Assembly (NCBI RefSeq): GCF_901709675.1
Contig: NC_051093.1
Coordinates: 4,671,053 to 4,735,052 of the forward strand
Reading direction: 5' to 3'
Source of the DNA: Syngnathus acus
Lineage: Eukaryota; Chordata; Actinopteri; Syngnathiformes; Syngnathidae
DNA length: 64,000 bases
The notes beneath the pieces are model-generated. The model was not told the DNA's origin, did no database searches, and saw only the letters and a program-made list of their open reading frames with translations. Below are positions 10,413 through 22,542 of the stretch, piece by piece. Numbering within the stretch: the stretch's first letter is position 1; every line of letters starts with the position of its first letter. The position numbers were made by a program, and so were the translations under genes.

Positions 10413-12896
10413 TCAGAGTAGCCACGGATGCCACTGCATCTGCTCCAATGTGGCTCGCTGCTCCATGTCTGATGTTAAGCAAATCCATAGGAAGTCTTTG
10501 CAATCTGCGGGGAACAAAATAGGTTGTTAGTTGCAGTGATGGAGAAAAAAATAGAGAAAAAAATCAACTTTATAGACCTTTTCACAACGTTTGGAAACAA
10601 TCAGACCACCCCTGAAGTGTAAATTAAAATCACTGATCTGTCCCCAGTTTGAAACAAATTCCAATTAAACATTTAAAGGTCTACTAAGCGCTTCAGGGAT
10701 AACTTTTACCTTGAGATAGTACTCGGTTCAACGTGAGGCCCTTAAAGAGGAACATGAGTGTATCAAAACGTTCGGTTCCGTCCAGTAATTCGAAGAGCAG
10801 CGCGCCTAGCTGCCAAACGGTGGCCGGGCCGGCCTTGTACGGCCGCTTAAAAACGTATTCTGGAGGGGCGTACCGTAAGGTTCCTGTAAGTAAACACAGA
10901 ATATTTCGGGCTATGTTTCTTAAAATAATCCTTGGTGATGATTTTTTTTTTTCCCATTCGGCTTTACCGGCATATTCTCGATAAGGTTCTTCGTTCACGA
11001 AGCAGCTGCAGCCGAAGTCTATGAGGCGTACTCGAGGGAGACTGAAAGTGGCCTCCAGCAAGATGTTCCTCTGCTTCAGATCTCGATGGAAAACGTTGAC
11101 GGCGTGCATTTTGAGTGCAGCGTCCACAAGCTGCTTCATGATGTTCTGACAAACGTAAAAGAGTTTTATTAGCCACTTAAAGAAAAATTGTCAAATTTGT
11201 TTACCTTTGCTTCATACTCCTCCAACGGCCCAAGTTTGTATTTGGTCCTGAACGTGAAGAGGTCCACGGAAGGTACCGGCCTCTCCATGACCAGAACCAG
11301 CTCTTTTTCTAGGTCATACGTGTCCAACAGCAGGACGACTGCGGAGGAGCCGTCAGCGTTTTTTAACGAGGATGCTTGCAGCATGAGCCATGCTTCTAAG
11401 GGCACCTTCTGGACTTTTCCGTTGATGTACTACAAATGAAGAAATATTGACTGTCAGGATTTTTACATAGGTTTGCTTCTGTTTGAATTTTTAAGCGTGT
11501 TGGGCAAGGCTGGCACACTCACCAAAAAGACGCTCTCCACTTTTTCGATGGGGATGTATTTGATGGCCACCTACGTGATAGAGTCAAATCGTTATTACAG
11601 GGAACGATGGTAGGGGGGTTCGTAAAAGCGCACTTACTGGGAAATAGTCGCTTTTTCTGAATCCGGCGTATACCGATCCGAAGCCTCCTTCCCCGAGCTT
11701 TTCTAGCTGCTGATACTTCTGCACAAACAATGCTGCAAAGACAAAGATCAGGTTTACTTTGCTTACCTCAGAGCAGACAAATTGATTTTTTTTTGGGAGG
11801 AATTCAAATGCAGTACTGGATTGTGACTTTGCAAAGTTCTGAACTTACTTCGGGTGGTGTCGGCCGGTTGTAAGGCGGGCGGGCAGCAAGGACAAGCCGG
11901 GAGGGTGGCGGACTTCTGGGCGACATTCTTCACGGGTTGCCTGGTTTGTTTTTGGACTTCGGCTTTCACGCTGGACTTCCTCTTGGTGGTCAACTTGGCC
12001 AGCAGAGCTTTGACGGACACGTCGGCGACTTCTACCTGAGGCTTTTTGGCGACGACGGCCACTTCGGGTTTTGCGCTGTATTTGCTGTTTAGGACTTTAG
12101 CCAGCAGGGCCTTGACGGACAACTCGGTGGTGGGTTCCTTGGCGAGGACATCCGCTTTAACGTTGGACTTGCGTCTCGGCCTTTTAGCGGGCAACCCTTT
12201 GGCTGAGACCTCGATGATGTCCAGTCCTTGCGCCTTGGTGAGTGACTCAGGTTTTATTACTGCTTTTCGTTTACTAGTCCTTTTGACCTGAAGAACATTC
12301 CCCGGAACCTCAGCGACTTCCGGTCTCTGTTCCTTGGGTTGGATGTCTTGTTTTGGGGTTGTCTGCCACTTGGTCCTCTTGACCGGCACCACCTTCTGGG
12401 AAGTCTGATCTATGGTCTCCGGTATAGTTTGCGCCAGCTCCTGTCCCGGCTGCTTGGTTTCGCCAACGATTGGAATGGTGCCACAGAATCTCCTCATGGG
12501 CATCGCTCCGTTTCTGATGGCCTTAGTGTCAGGTTTCAACAGCACGCAGCCTTCCATAAAGGGGGTGAAGTCTCGGGCCTCTGTAACTAAGAGATATCAA
12601 ATTGTAAGTAAGGACAACATATTTCCATATTTTTATTTTAAAATCGAAATGTTTAACATTTTGAAACAAGTTGCAGTTTTTTTGCACCGTGATCATTTGC
12701 ATGCCTATAAGCCACATGCTACTATTTGGGAATATTATATTACAAAATTATTTTATGTTCCGGCATGATCCTAAACATATGATGAAACCTATTTCTCCAA
12801 AGCAAGTTTAAAGATTAGCCCTTCCGTTGCTTGTAACTCACCAGGGTGGATGTTAGTGGGCAGAAATGGAAACGGGTGAAACTTGTCGACGTTCAT
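10413..12896 (-). CDS. PIM-like serine/threonine kinase A with lysine-rich N-terminal repeats
   Basis: Eight exons: 12896-12842, 12580-11849, 11732-11638, 11570-11523, 11429-11205, 11145-10968, 10883-10710 and 10504-10413. They give 532 residues. The first 260 or so residues are a basic low-complexity region with degenerate repeats (KRTSKRKAVIKPESLTKAQ, SVKALLAKLTTKRKSSVKAE). The kinase domain follows: glycine loop GEGGFGSV near 276, VAIK lysine near 298, PIM-type hinge MERPVPSVDLF, HRDLK with catalytic Asp near 407, DFG (LIDFGCSC) and APPE. The proline-containing hinge and kinase order point to the PIM family, which acts without activation-loop phosphorylation. Teleosts carry many such PIM-like genes. 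Catalytic residues are all present, so it is probably active. Canonical PIM proteins (about 310-330 aa) lack the long N-terminus. Tandem to gene B. Confidence 0.9.
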
Positions 12897-14327
12897 GTTG
12901 CTGCTGTTGCCTGCAGAACGGGCCCGTCGTAATGTTTATTTCTTGAGTGTAAACATGGATCCCTTTGCACATAATGCAGAGACTGTGTTTTAGAGGCTTG
13001 CGCGTGCTACAGCTGAGTCATAAAGGGGCTGCGATCACAAACACGTCAAAGGCGCGGACTCGCCGGCGGGACTCGAATAAGGGCCCGACGGGCGTGACAC
13101 AGGCTGGCGACTTAAACCGGCGCCGAGCACGACCTTCAGAAATCAATCCACTTTGGACAAAGACATGAAGCGCCGTCACCTTTTCTCATCGTGATGCGCT
13201 TGTGAGCTTTGCGAAAGCCGTTATTGACGTTCCAATCAAAGTGCTCAAGTATGCGAGGTTTGCTTTATCAGAGGCAACTGTGCTGTTATTACAAAAAGTC
13301 AATACGAGGCACGATTGGGCTGTGCCGGACTACGCTGGACAGTGGACAATTCATTAGGTACAGCTGAAGCAAGAAATTGTTGGTAGCAACACAAATCGTG
13401 TCCAAGCATTTCATATTTGTTACAAATGCATATATAATCCGTTGCAGCCACCACCCTAATTTTTTTTTATTTTTCAGTGAAAGTAGCGCACTATATTTTG
13501 TACTTTATCAAATATGATAAATAATGCAAGAAAGAAAATAACTCCCATGTAATGTTGTACCTTCATACAAACGTGGCAAATAAAATAGAATGGTAAGAAT
13601 TAAGCAGTTTGAGCCTCATGATTTAGTGCAGGGGTTGTCAACCAGTGATCCGCGTTCCTCTAGTGGTCCGTGCTGGTATTGCAGGTGGTCCGCGAAATTG
13701 AAAATAATTGTAACATTTTAATAATTTTAAAATATAAAAGTGATGTATTATTTAGACCTCAGCAGCTAATTTTGTGAATCATTTATCCATCCAAATGATG
13801 TCAAATGTATGAACCCTTTGGAATTTCTTAAATTTCTAAAAAAATAAATACTATTTAAATCACAAGGATGTGCAGAGTCCCTAAATAATTACCACGCGTG
13901 AAATGATGATTTCAACATTTTATTGAAAATAAACATTTGGTGGGCATGGAAGAAGTGCTTGCATTTAACACGTAATTTATCTTTTTTTGGCAGCAATAAG
14001 CAGATGTGCACAACAATCAAAATACATTTTTGGACCATTCCTCTTTATACGCTGTGAAGATCGCAAATACAACCGGGAAAATTTGTTTCCTCATAGGGGG
14101 TCTGGGCTTTAACTCGAAGTGGCCATGGAGAAAGTATCTCTTTTCCATGTCAACATATTTTCTTTTGAGAAAAAACCCAATGATCTCTGTCACGTGCAGT
14201 AAAAATACAGAAAGAAAACTGCTCCAATGATCATTAAAAGGATTTGTTTGGAATGCAGAGTGTTTGACTACACATCAAAATATATGATTGACACACTCAA
14301 CAGTTTACAATGAGTTGATGGGAAGCA
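12897..14327. other. Spacer between the two PIM-like genes
   Basis: No coding exon is seen. The stretch 13630-13700 (gggttgtcaaccagtgatcc, then ggtccgc motifs) resembles the end of a hAT-type dispersed repeat. The rest is AT-rich and unremarkable. The stretch 12900-13250 holds the gene A promoter. Confidence 0.4.
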
Positions 14328-17042
14328 TCAAATGAGCCATGGATGCTGGTGGACCTGCACCAGGGTGGCGCGCTGCTCTGGATCACACTGCAAGCACATT
14401 TGCAAAAAATCTCTGCAATCTGATTGGAGAGAAAGATGGCAAATACTTGTGAGTTTTAGGTCACGTTATGTATCTGACTTTTTTTTTCATGTAATACCTT
14501 GAGAAAGAACTCGATTGAGTTGGAGCATCTGGGAGATGAAGAGGAGTGTGTCAAACTGTTTGCTTCCAGCTAATAACTCAAAGAGCATGGCCCCAAGGTG
14601 CCACACTGTGGTTGGGCCCGCCCTGTAGGACCCCCTCAGGACAAATTCCGGAGGAGCATAGGAGAGCGTCCCTAAAATAAAACAGCACAAATTGCACCAA
14701 TGGTTGCTATAAATTGCCGAGTGAGCTGACTCACCGGTGTAGTCGTGATAAGGCTCCTCAGTTACGAAGCAGCTGCAGCCAAAGTCGATGATCCGCACTC
14801 GGGGGACGCCGTAGGTGGCCTCCAGGAGGATGTTTCCTGGTTTGAGATCCCGATGGAAGACGTTGACGGCGTGCATTTTGATGGCGGCGTCCACCAGCTG
14901 CCTCATGATGTTCTGACAAAGTCATTTGTGATTGGTGCAAATTACTCACACAGATATAAAGATGATGAAGGATCCTATCCAAACCTTGGCTTCATTCTCC
15001 TTGAGGTGTCCTAGCCGACACCTGGTAATGTACGTGAAGAGGTCAACGGATCGCGCCGGCTTCTCCATGACTAGCACCAGCTCTTCGTCTAAGTCGAACT
15101 TGTCCAGCAGAGACACGACGGCCGATTGCCCGTCGCCGTTTTTGATGCACGACGCCTGCAGCATGAGTAGCGCCTCCAGGGGGACGTCGTGTTTCCTCCC
15201 TTTTATGTTCTATCGGAGAGAAGACAATAGTAGAAGAAGCAAAGTAGAAACCTAGCTCGGAAATATCCACAAAAAATAAAAAGGCCTCGATTGAGGTTCT
15301 TCTCACCAGGCCGAGGATCTTAACTTCATGTTTGGGGATGTGTTTGATGGCCACCTAGAGGACACAGTCTTTAGTGCTTACGACAAAACAAAAAACCAGG
15401 AGTATATAGCTAGCTATGTTAGCTTAGCTATGACATTAGCATTTTGTTAAAGTAGCTAACAGCAGCATTATTTTATGAAAATGTAGTGAAGTGTTGATAC
15501 AGACTACTTACAGGAAACAAATCAGTTTTCCGGTAACCAGCGTAGACAGATCCGAAGCCTCCTTCGCCAATCTTATCGAGTTGCTGATACTTGTGAGCTA
15601 ACGAGGCTGCGCAGAGAAACAAAAAGCATGATCAAGCAGAAGCTGGTCAAGGCCTCCCATGTAACTTGCAGACGAACAGTCTGTTGGGGTTTACCTTGAC
15701 AGGTGGTGGGCAAAAGTCTTTTCTCGGCATGTTGCACCATGGACATCTGGGTAGCTTTGAGCCATTGACTCCTTGTTAGGGTCTCTGGTTTTGTACTGTT
15801 TTTTTGTTTGGGTCCTTGAGACTTTAGGATATCGGTAACTGTGATCTGCTGCTTATTTTGAAGGGTTCTCAGTTTTGTGTCGGCCCTCCGTTTGGTTGCG
15901 GTGACAGTAGTCATGGTCTCCGTTATACCGTCTTGTCTCCATCTAAGGATATCTGGGTTGCCTTTACTACCTCGATTACACATTCGTGTTTCCAGTCGGG
16001 TCTTATCTTCTGCATTTCTAGTCTTCATTTTAGTGTTACTTTTTATTTTCCTTATCAGGATGTCTGGTTTGGTTTTACATCTGTGCTTCCTCATGAGGGT
16101 CTGTGGTTTGGATTTACCTCGGTGCTTCCTCATATGAGTCTGTGGTCTGGGTCCAGCCTTAGGTTTGGACCCGTTTGCTGGTACAATCTTTACAGACACC
16201 TTGGTGGTTTCAAACCTCTGCTTCTTCACAAGGGTCTCAGATTTTACGCCAGCTTTCCGCTTGGTCCCCTTAGTGGGTCTGACCTTCATCGAAACCCTGG
16301 CGGTCGTGATCCTTCGATTCCTTAGTAGCCTTTCTGGTTTGGGTGTAGTCTTTTTGGCCACTTTAGCCCTGACAGGAACTTTTGTAACTTTGACCCTCTG
16401 ACACTCTTTGAGTGTCTGCAGTTTGGTGCCGGTCTTGGGTTTGGTCCTCTTAGCCAGTGAAGCCTTGACGGATACCTTGGTGGCTTTGACACCAGTTATT
16501 ATTCTCATATGCTTGGTCCTTTTGGCTGGCACACTTTCATCAGATGCTACCTCTCTGAAGCCTCCAGCATCTGGGAGGTGGTCATGATGTCTCTTTGTAG
16601 GTAGTCCTCTGTTACCAAAGACCATACCTTCAGAGTCTCTCACCACCATACAATCTTCCAAACATGAGCAACATTCTCTGGTGCCTGCAACTGGTAGAAG
16701 AAACTCAACATCAACTTGCTTGTGCAGTTTTGGTCAATTTAAATGAAATTTTAAAAAGGAGGATTTGTTGTCTACAATATTGCCAATCGTCATTAAAATG
16801 TTAAAGATGGTGTCTTCATGTCTATCACATACATTTATAATACTGCACATAAAACATACATTTTAAAACTTGAGATACATCATGAAGGCTGTGAGTCATT
16901 TGTCTCAAGTGCATGATAGTTATTTGGAAAAAGTGACTGAATATCAAATCAATTACAATAAATTGCTATTTATTTTAACTTGGTTAATTCCGCAAATGTA
17001 TACACTTATATTACACCCACCAGGCTGGAGGTCGACATCCAT
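14328..17042 (-). CDS. PIM-like serine/threonine kinase B with longer lysine-rich N-terminal repeats
   Basis: Eight exons: 17042-17021, 16684-15695, 15606-15512, 15354-15307, 15209-14985, 14912-14735, 14671-14498 and 14419-14328. They give 607 residues. The six kinase exons are exactly the same sizes as in gene A (95, 48, 225, 178, 174 and 92 bp), so the two are tandem duplicates. The 990-bp second exon encodes a longer basic repeat region (KVSVKASLAKRTKPKTGTKL, KVSVKIVPANGSKPKAGPR, STKPETLTRSQWLKATQMS). Kinase motifs are GEGGFGSV, VAIK (K near 373), HRDLK (Asp near 482), DFG and APPE. The hinge reads MEKPARSVDLF, losing the second proline of gene A. The start MDVDLQP aligns with MNVDKFHP of gene A. 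The first intron has the donor GTGGGT. Function is inferred from family only. Confidence 0.88.
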
Positions 17043-19105
17043 CTTGTTTCTAAAAGCTTCGCACTGCCAGTGGATGAAAAAAATAAAATATATATATTTT
17101 TTAATAGTTTACTCCAACTTGCATTTAATCAGAAACAAGATTACATTTAAATGAGAACATGATTTACGTCAGTAATGTGGTCATAAATCTCAAGGTTACG
17201 TTCCTTTTAGTCACCGACACGTCAAAGCGAACTGCTCTCGGTGGAGGTGACGTCAGCAAGGAGCTCACACGCTTATGGCCGCGTTTAAAAACCACCAAAG
17301 GATATTAATTGGAGTGTCACACTACCTGTAAGGCCTCACTCGAGTTGTTTTATATCAATTTACAATTTTTAGGGAACGCTTCCTACGCAAATTGTGAGAC
17401 TTAACAACATGCAAGTGATTTAAGTATCCTGCATGTTTCCACTTGTACACTAGATGGCGCCAGAGACACCGAAAACCCGGCAGGAAGGCCACCGACCTTG
17501 TAATAATTAATATGCACTGTAACATTACGTCATAACATGTTTTATTTGCATTTTTGCAGTCATCTGGTCAATGAAGTATCAATTCACATATCGCAGAGGC
17601 ATATAGTCAGTGTGAATACAATAAAATCCATGTAAAACTCCTTAAGTTTATAGTGCAAAATTAAGAAAATGCATCACAATTTAACCAGTTGTTGCATGGT
17701 CATGTCGATGGCGACAATGCAAATCCACACAGTCGTTAAGTTTAAATCAAACCACTTGAATTCCATAAGAAAATCTGCTTGTTTAACCTATAGAAGCCTT
17801 TTTGTAAATACATGAAGTTAGAAAGGACAAAGTATTGTAAAACAGAAATGTTCTGCTTGTATTTTTTTGTTATTTTGTTACAGGGCCCTAATTTAAACAA
17901 GGGTGTGTAAACTATATCCACTTCATATGATGTAAACAAAACAAAGGCAATGATGCCATTAAAAGGATTCAAGCTAAACAGATATTACGCATCTCAACGC
18001 GTGTAATATTTGTGTGACTGAGGGAAAACCTGCCGCCTTTTTCTTTAAATGCGACGTGCAAAAACTCAAAACTCGAGAAGTATTTTAAAGTTGCTTTCAA
18101 CGTTCACACAACACTACATGACAATCATTTGGCACATCAACTAAAATGTTTTCCCCAAATTCATACAAAAAGTGTACTAGCGCGCTACTTCACTGGCATT
18201 GTTAATTGCGGGACTAACGCACCAGGAGTGGCACGACTGAGGTAACCGACTTCGTAAACAGTTTGCATGAGGTCAGCAATGATGAAACGGAGCTCACAGT
18301 GCTACGTCAGCGGTACGGTTCATTTACGTGGAGCTAGCACCTCAGGCAGCGGAAGTAAATGTGGTGCAGATGGTGGAAGGGGGCGGACCTTTTTGAAAAA
18401 TACAGTTAAGGTGCTTTCTGAAATGAAGTCTACAAGGGCGGCACTGAAAAGAAATTACAAGGAAAACGCCACATAAATATATAAAGAATTTAAAGTGAGT
18501 TCTTTGGAGAGAAAATGTCATAATATTACGAGAATTAATGTCATTTGGATGTGTGAATAAATTGACAATGAAATTTCACTTAACATCATAAAATGTAATG
18601 TTGTGCTTTTACACTCATGCACACTGGCTGACTTAAAAAAAAAAAAAAAAAAGACTTTACTCGTAATATTTTGACATCAAATTAAGAATGCATTTTCCTA
18701 TAGATTTTGTTTTGCTTAGCAAAATTACGCCATTTGTCCTGGAATATTCCGACTTCATCCTGTCTTACTGTTGTCAGGGCAACCTGAATCGTCCATTCCT
18801 TCGTTACTGATTTTCACTTTGCCAACTTTTAAGTGTTCGTCTGTTCTACTAGAAGACGTAAGAGAGAAAAAGCTCCAAACTGAGGCAGTGCCTTTTCATA
18901 ATTAAAAAAATAATTTAAAAAATGTCCTTGAATGAGGATAAATACTAAAATCACTTCTCTGGTCTTACGACATTTTTGAAGTTTTGTTTGTCTTCACCAA
19001 GCAAACTGAAGTCAACGCAAAGCAGCCCTGAGTCATGTACAGAGCAGGTACGTTTGAAAAGTAAACAGCACCCTGAAGAACAGTTTGGAGTCTTCCATGC
19101 GACCA
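17043..19105. other. Intergenic between pim-like B promoter and dnajb1 3' end
   Basis: AT-rich DNA without a supported exon. The stretch 17160-17330 is the upstream flank of gene B. A CTCF-like motif is at 17447-17460. Part of 18500-19105 is probably dnajb1 3' UTR. Confidence 0.4.
17447..17460 (+). promoter_or_regulatory. CTCF-like motif
   Basis: ACACTAGATGGCGC matches the CTCF core CCASYAGRKGGCRS at 13 of 14 positions. Binding is not shown. Confidence 0.4.
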
Positions 19106-20747
19106 TCACGGCGGGAGGACCTGCCTGAGCGTGTCGCGTGTGTTTTGCCCCAGCTTCTCAGGGAACTTGACGCAGAAGTCCAGGATCATGTCGCCTCGCT
19201 TGTCGGGCCACTTGGACAGCGGCAATCCCTCGCCAACGATGCGCTTCTTGGTGCCCGGCTTCACCACGTCTCGTGATGTCACCGTGATGGTGCGGCCGTC
19301 CAGAGTCGGCGCGCTGACTGTGCACCCACACAACGCCTGAAAAAAATATAAGCAGACACTCCAAGTTGTATTATTGACAATATTGTGGGGAAAAAAAACT
19401 TAAGTGGTGCACGTGTACCTAAGTTTGGCAAAGTTACTTACATCTCTGAGTGATATCTTGGCAGGGTAAATAATGTCAGAGCCCTCCCTCCTGAACACGG
19501 GGTGAGGCTTGTCTTTAACAACAAACACCACGTCGGCGGGAATGTTAGTGGGGGTCTCGTCACCCTCGCGGGGGAAAGTGATCTTGGTTCCCTCTTTCCA
19601 GCCCCGCTTGATGTCCACCGACAGAATCTTGTCCTCGCTGCGTATGGTACGCCCGTCAGGGTTCAGTCTCTTGCGGCAGATCTTCATTTTCTTGGTGCAG
19701 CCGGCGAAGACCTCCTCCAGGCTCACCTTTAGCTCGTGCACCACCGGTGGATCCTTCTGCTTCTCACGGGGGACGCGAGGGCCGCCCAAGTGGGACTTGA
19801 AGGGCCGCTGGAAGCCACCCATCCCACCCATCCCGAAGGCGGCAAAGGGGTCGGCGGTGTCCACCATGTCTTCACAGCCGTTATGCGAAAAGTAGTGGTC
19901 AAAAGGGTTGCGGCCGCCAAAAAACTCGGCGAACATGGCATGGGGGTCGCCATGGAAGGTGTAGTTGTAGGTGGAGCCGCTGTGGCCTCCGCCGCCACTT
20001 CCGGCTGGGCCCTTCAGCCCTAAACCAGAAGAGAAGAGTCATTGGAATCAGTGTTTCCCAACCATTACTGATCAATTTGCTAACATTTAAAGCGCCCCCC
20101 CCATTAAGTTCAGATGTTCTAGCAGGCTTTTCCTGACATGAATGTAATCACACCATACAGCAAAATGGAATGGGGCTTTTATTTTATGCACAAATTTTCA
20201 ATTACAACAAAGATAATGATGCATACGTGGGTTTTAAATAAAAATGGCGGACTTTGCATTCATTCATTAAATTGAGGTGAGAGCGCATGCAAATTAGCGA
20301 CGTAGTGATGACGTCACTATTTGTCACGTTAGCAATTCTCACTGACAAGTGGGAGTGAACTCTGCAAAAATTCACGAAGAAATTAGTTTTTTTTGCACCG
20401 TTGCATCTAGTTTCGCAACAAACGTCAGTGGGGTTCTGTCGCTTTCTAGAAAGTTCTCAAGCTGCAACGGTGACACATTTATGGCCACTTTAGGAGCAAT
20501 TATTGGAAGAATGGGATATAGAAACTGGTCACTTACCTTCTTCACCATATCGGTCATAAATATCTTTCTTCTTGGCGTCGCTGAGGACGTCGTAGGCTTC
20601 TGCTATCTCTTTAAATTTGTCCTCAGCGCCGGCAGACTTGTTCTTGTCGGGGTGATAGCGGAGGGCCTGCTTTCTGTACGCCTTCTTGATTTCGTCTTCT
20701 GACGCACCCTTGGCTATTCCCAGCACCTTGTAGTAGTCTTTACCCAT
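19106..20747 (-). CDS. dnajb1: DNAJB1, HSP40 class B co-chaperone
   Basis: Three exons: 20747-20537, 20019-19442 and 19336-19106. They give 339 residues (340 in mammals). The J domain (residues 1-70) begins [20 protein letters not shown] and has the HPD motif (RYHPDKNK) that stimulates the HSP70 ATPase. A Gly/Phe-rich linker follows ([10 protein letters not shown]). Two C-terminal substrate-binding beta domains come next ([40 protein letters not shown]) with the dimerisation end. Zinc-finger repeats are absent, as expected of class B. The protein works in cytosol and nucleus with HSP70 in refolding and disaggregation. A heat-shock element lies about 290 bp upstream of the ATG. Intact. Orthology is supported by gipc1 and tecr as neighbours. 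Confidence 0.97.
20048..20120. repeat. hAT-like terminus in dnajb1 intron 1
   Basis: CAGTGTTTCCCAACC, a sequence often seen at hAT element ends, occurs in the first dnajb1 intron. The other end was not found. Confidence 0.3.
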
Positions 20748-21028
20748 CGCAACCAGCGGTCACTTCTTCACCTAGTTGTCCAGAAAAAAAATATCCCAGG
20801 TGGAGCCGCCGCCACCACTCACTTCTCGCTAGCTTTCTAGCTAGCGACAGGTAAAGGGTTAGCCTGGCCCGGCTCACTTCGGTACGTAGACGAATTTGCG
20901 CTTCGCGGCAAAGACGAAGAATCAAGTGTCACCCAGATGGAACGAGGAGACGTCAGACCTGCGTGTGTCCCGAGTCATCGATGTCTCGACTGCCGGGGCT
21001 GCCGAAGCAGCCAGCCAACAGCGAGGAA

Positions 21029-21041
21029 GAAACTTCTGGAA
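21029..21041. promoter_or_regulatory. Heat-shock element upstream of dnajb1
   Basis: GAAACTTCTGGAA is a perfect three-unit HSF1 site (nGAAnnTTCnnGAAn), read on the + strand and partly palindromic. It lies 282 bp upstream of the dnajb1 ATG, where a stress-responsive promoter would have it. Confidence 0.75.
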
Positions 21042-22024
21042 GAAGCTGGCGCTTCTGACGTGTGTGCGTGCGCGTGTGCGCAGTGAGATGATTCACTCCT
21101 TGTTACTTCCGGTTTTGCGCGAAAACCAGGAAGTAGTCTAAAGTCGTCTTCTAGGGGCGATGGCTGATAGTATTGTGCATAGTGATGTGCATTACTGTTC
21201 TTTTAAGTGAACTGAATATTTAGAATCAGTTCTCTCAAAAGATTCGTTCAAAAGACCAAATCCTGTCAGTGAACGGGAGTGAACGAATCACCTCCCAAAT
21301 TGATTCGTTCTTTTTTCAGTTCATATGACTTCAACCAGTAAGTGTCGGTAATGTGCATTGAAGCTGGTGCCACCTCGCCGTAAAACAAAACGAAGAAGAA
21401 AATGACGTAACTTCCCGTTCACGAACGAGACGTGAATTGCATTTCCCGTTCACCAACGGAACGGATCCTTCCTGGCGTCAACTATGTAAACCAGAATGTC
21501 GATTTACGATTTGCCAAGGAAAGAAAGAACCACTCACTGAAACATCACTTCTTTTATGCACGTTTTCTCCAGGCTAACGGCTAACTTTATTGCATGAAGG
21601 GATGCGCCGTTATGCAACAACGGGGAGATTATGCTTCTTTTTGGGTAATCTTGATTTTATAACACTTATAGTAGTTTTAAAATAACGTGTATGCATATAT
21701 ACGCCTAAATATTGTTTCCAATATATCTACTGCAATTTCACATTAGATTGCTGGTTTGAAATTTACTTTCATTATTATTATTATTGTTGTTGTTGTTGTT
21801 GTTATTATTTTAATAAACATTAAAACCTGTTAAAACTTGTCTGGTGTTTTATTCCTTTTTTTAATTTTTTTGGGCATGAAAACAAAAATCTGACATTTGG
21901 GTTAACTGCATTATCTGACAATATGTATATGTGTTTTACGTTGTGTAATATGTGTTGGTGTCCCCCAAAATAAAGAGCAAGTAGTCAAATACACATTCTT
22001 GACACGTACAAAAAATGCATAAAG

Positions 22025-22385
22025 TTATTAGGTACACCTGAAAATGGTGGTGTACCTAATGGCGTGTCCGTGTGACGTCACAGCTCAACCAGCCAATCGG
22101 GAGGTGGGGGTGAGGGCGGGTGTGGTACTTTTCACTTTCAGTTCAGCTTTGGCAATGATTTTTCCCTAATGAAGTGGCCTGTTATTAGGTGCACCTGAAA
22201 ATGGCGGCGTACCTAAAGGAGTGTCCGTGTGACGTCACAGATCAAACAGCCAATCAGAAAGTGGGGGTGAGGGCGGGTGTGGCACTTTTCACTTTTAGTT
22301 AAGCTTTGGCCATGATTTTTCCCTTATGAAGTGGCCTGTTATTAGGTACACCTGAAAATGGCGGTGTACCTAATATAAAATATTA
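22025..22385 (-). repeat. Short 157-bp units, inverted relative to the main array
   Basis: TTATTAGGT(A/G)CACCTGAAAA recurs at 22025, 22182 and 22339, a spacing of exactly 157 bp. These units carry the same CACCC and CCAAT boxes as the 356-bp units but in opposite orientation, and lack the inserted palindrome. Intact CRE octamers TGACGTCA are at 22073-22080 and 22230-22237. Matching short units in the other orientation lie at 26815-27000. Confidence 0.85.
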
Positions 22386-22542
22386 AACCAGGGGTGTCGA
22401 CCTCCAGTCCTCGAGGGGCCGCGTTCCAATATGTTTTCCTAGTTACCCTCGTTAAAACACCTGCGTGAAAAGATTTTGGTCATTTTCACGTTCTGCAGGA
22501 GCTAAAACTTTTCACGCAGGTGCACTTAACGAGGGAATCACA

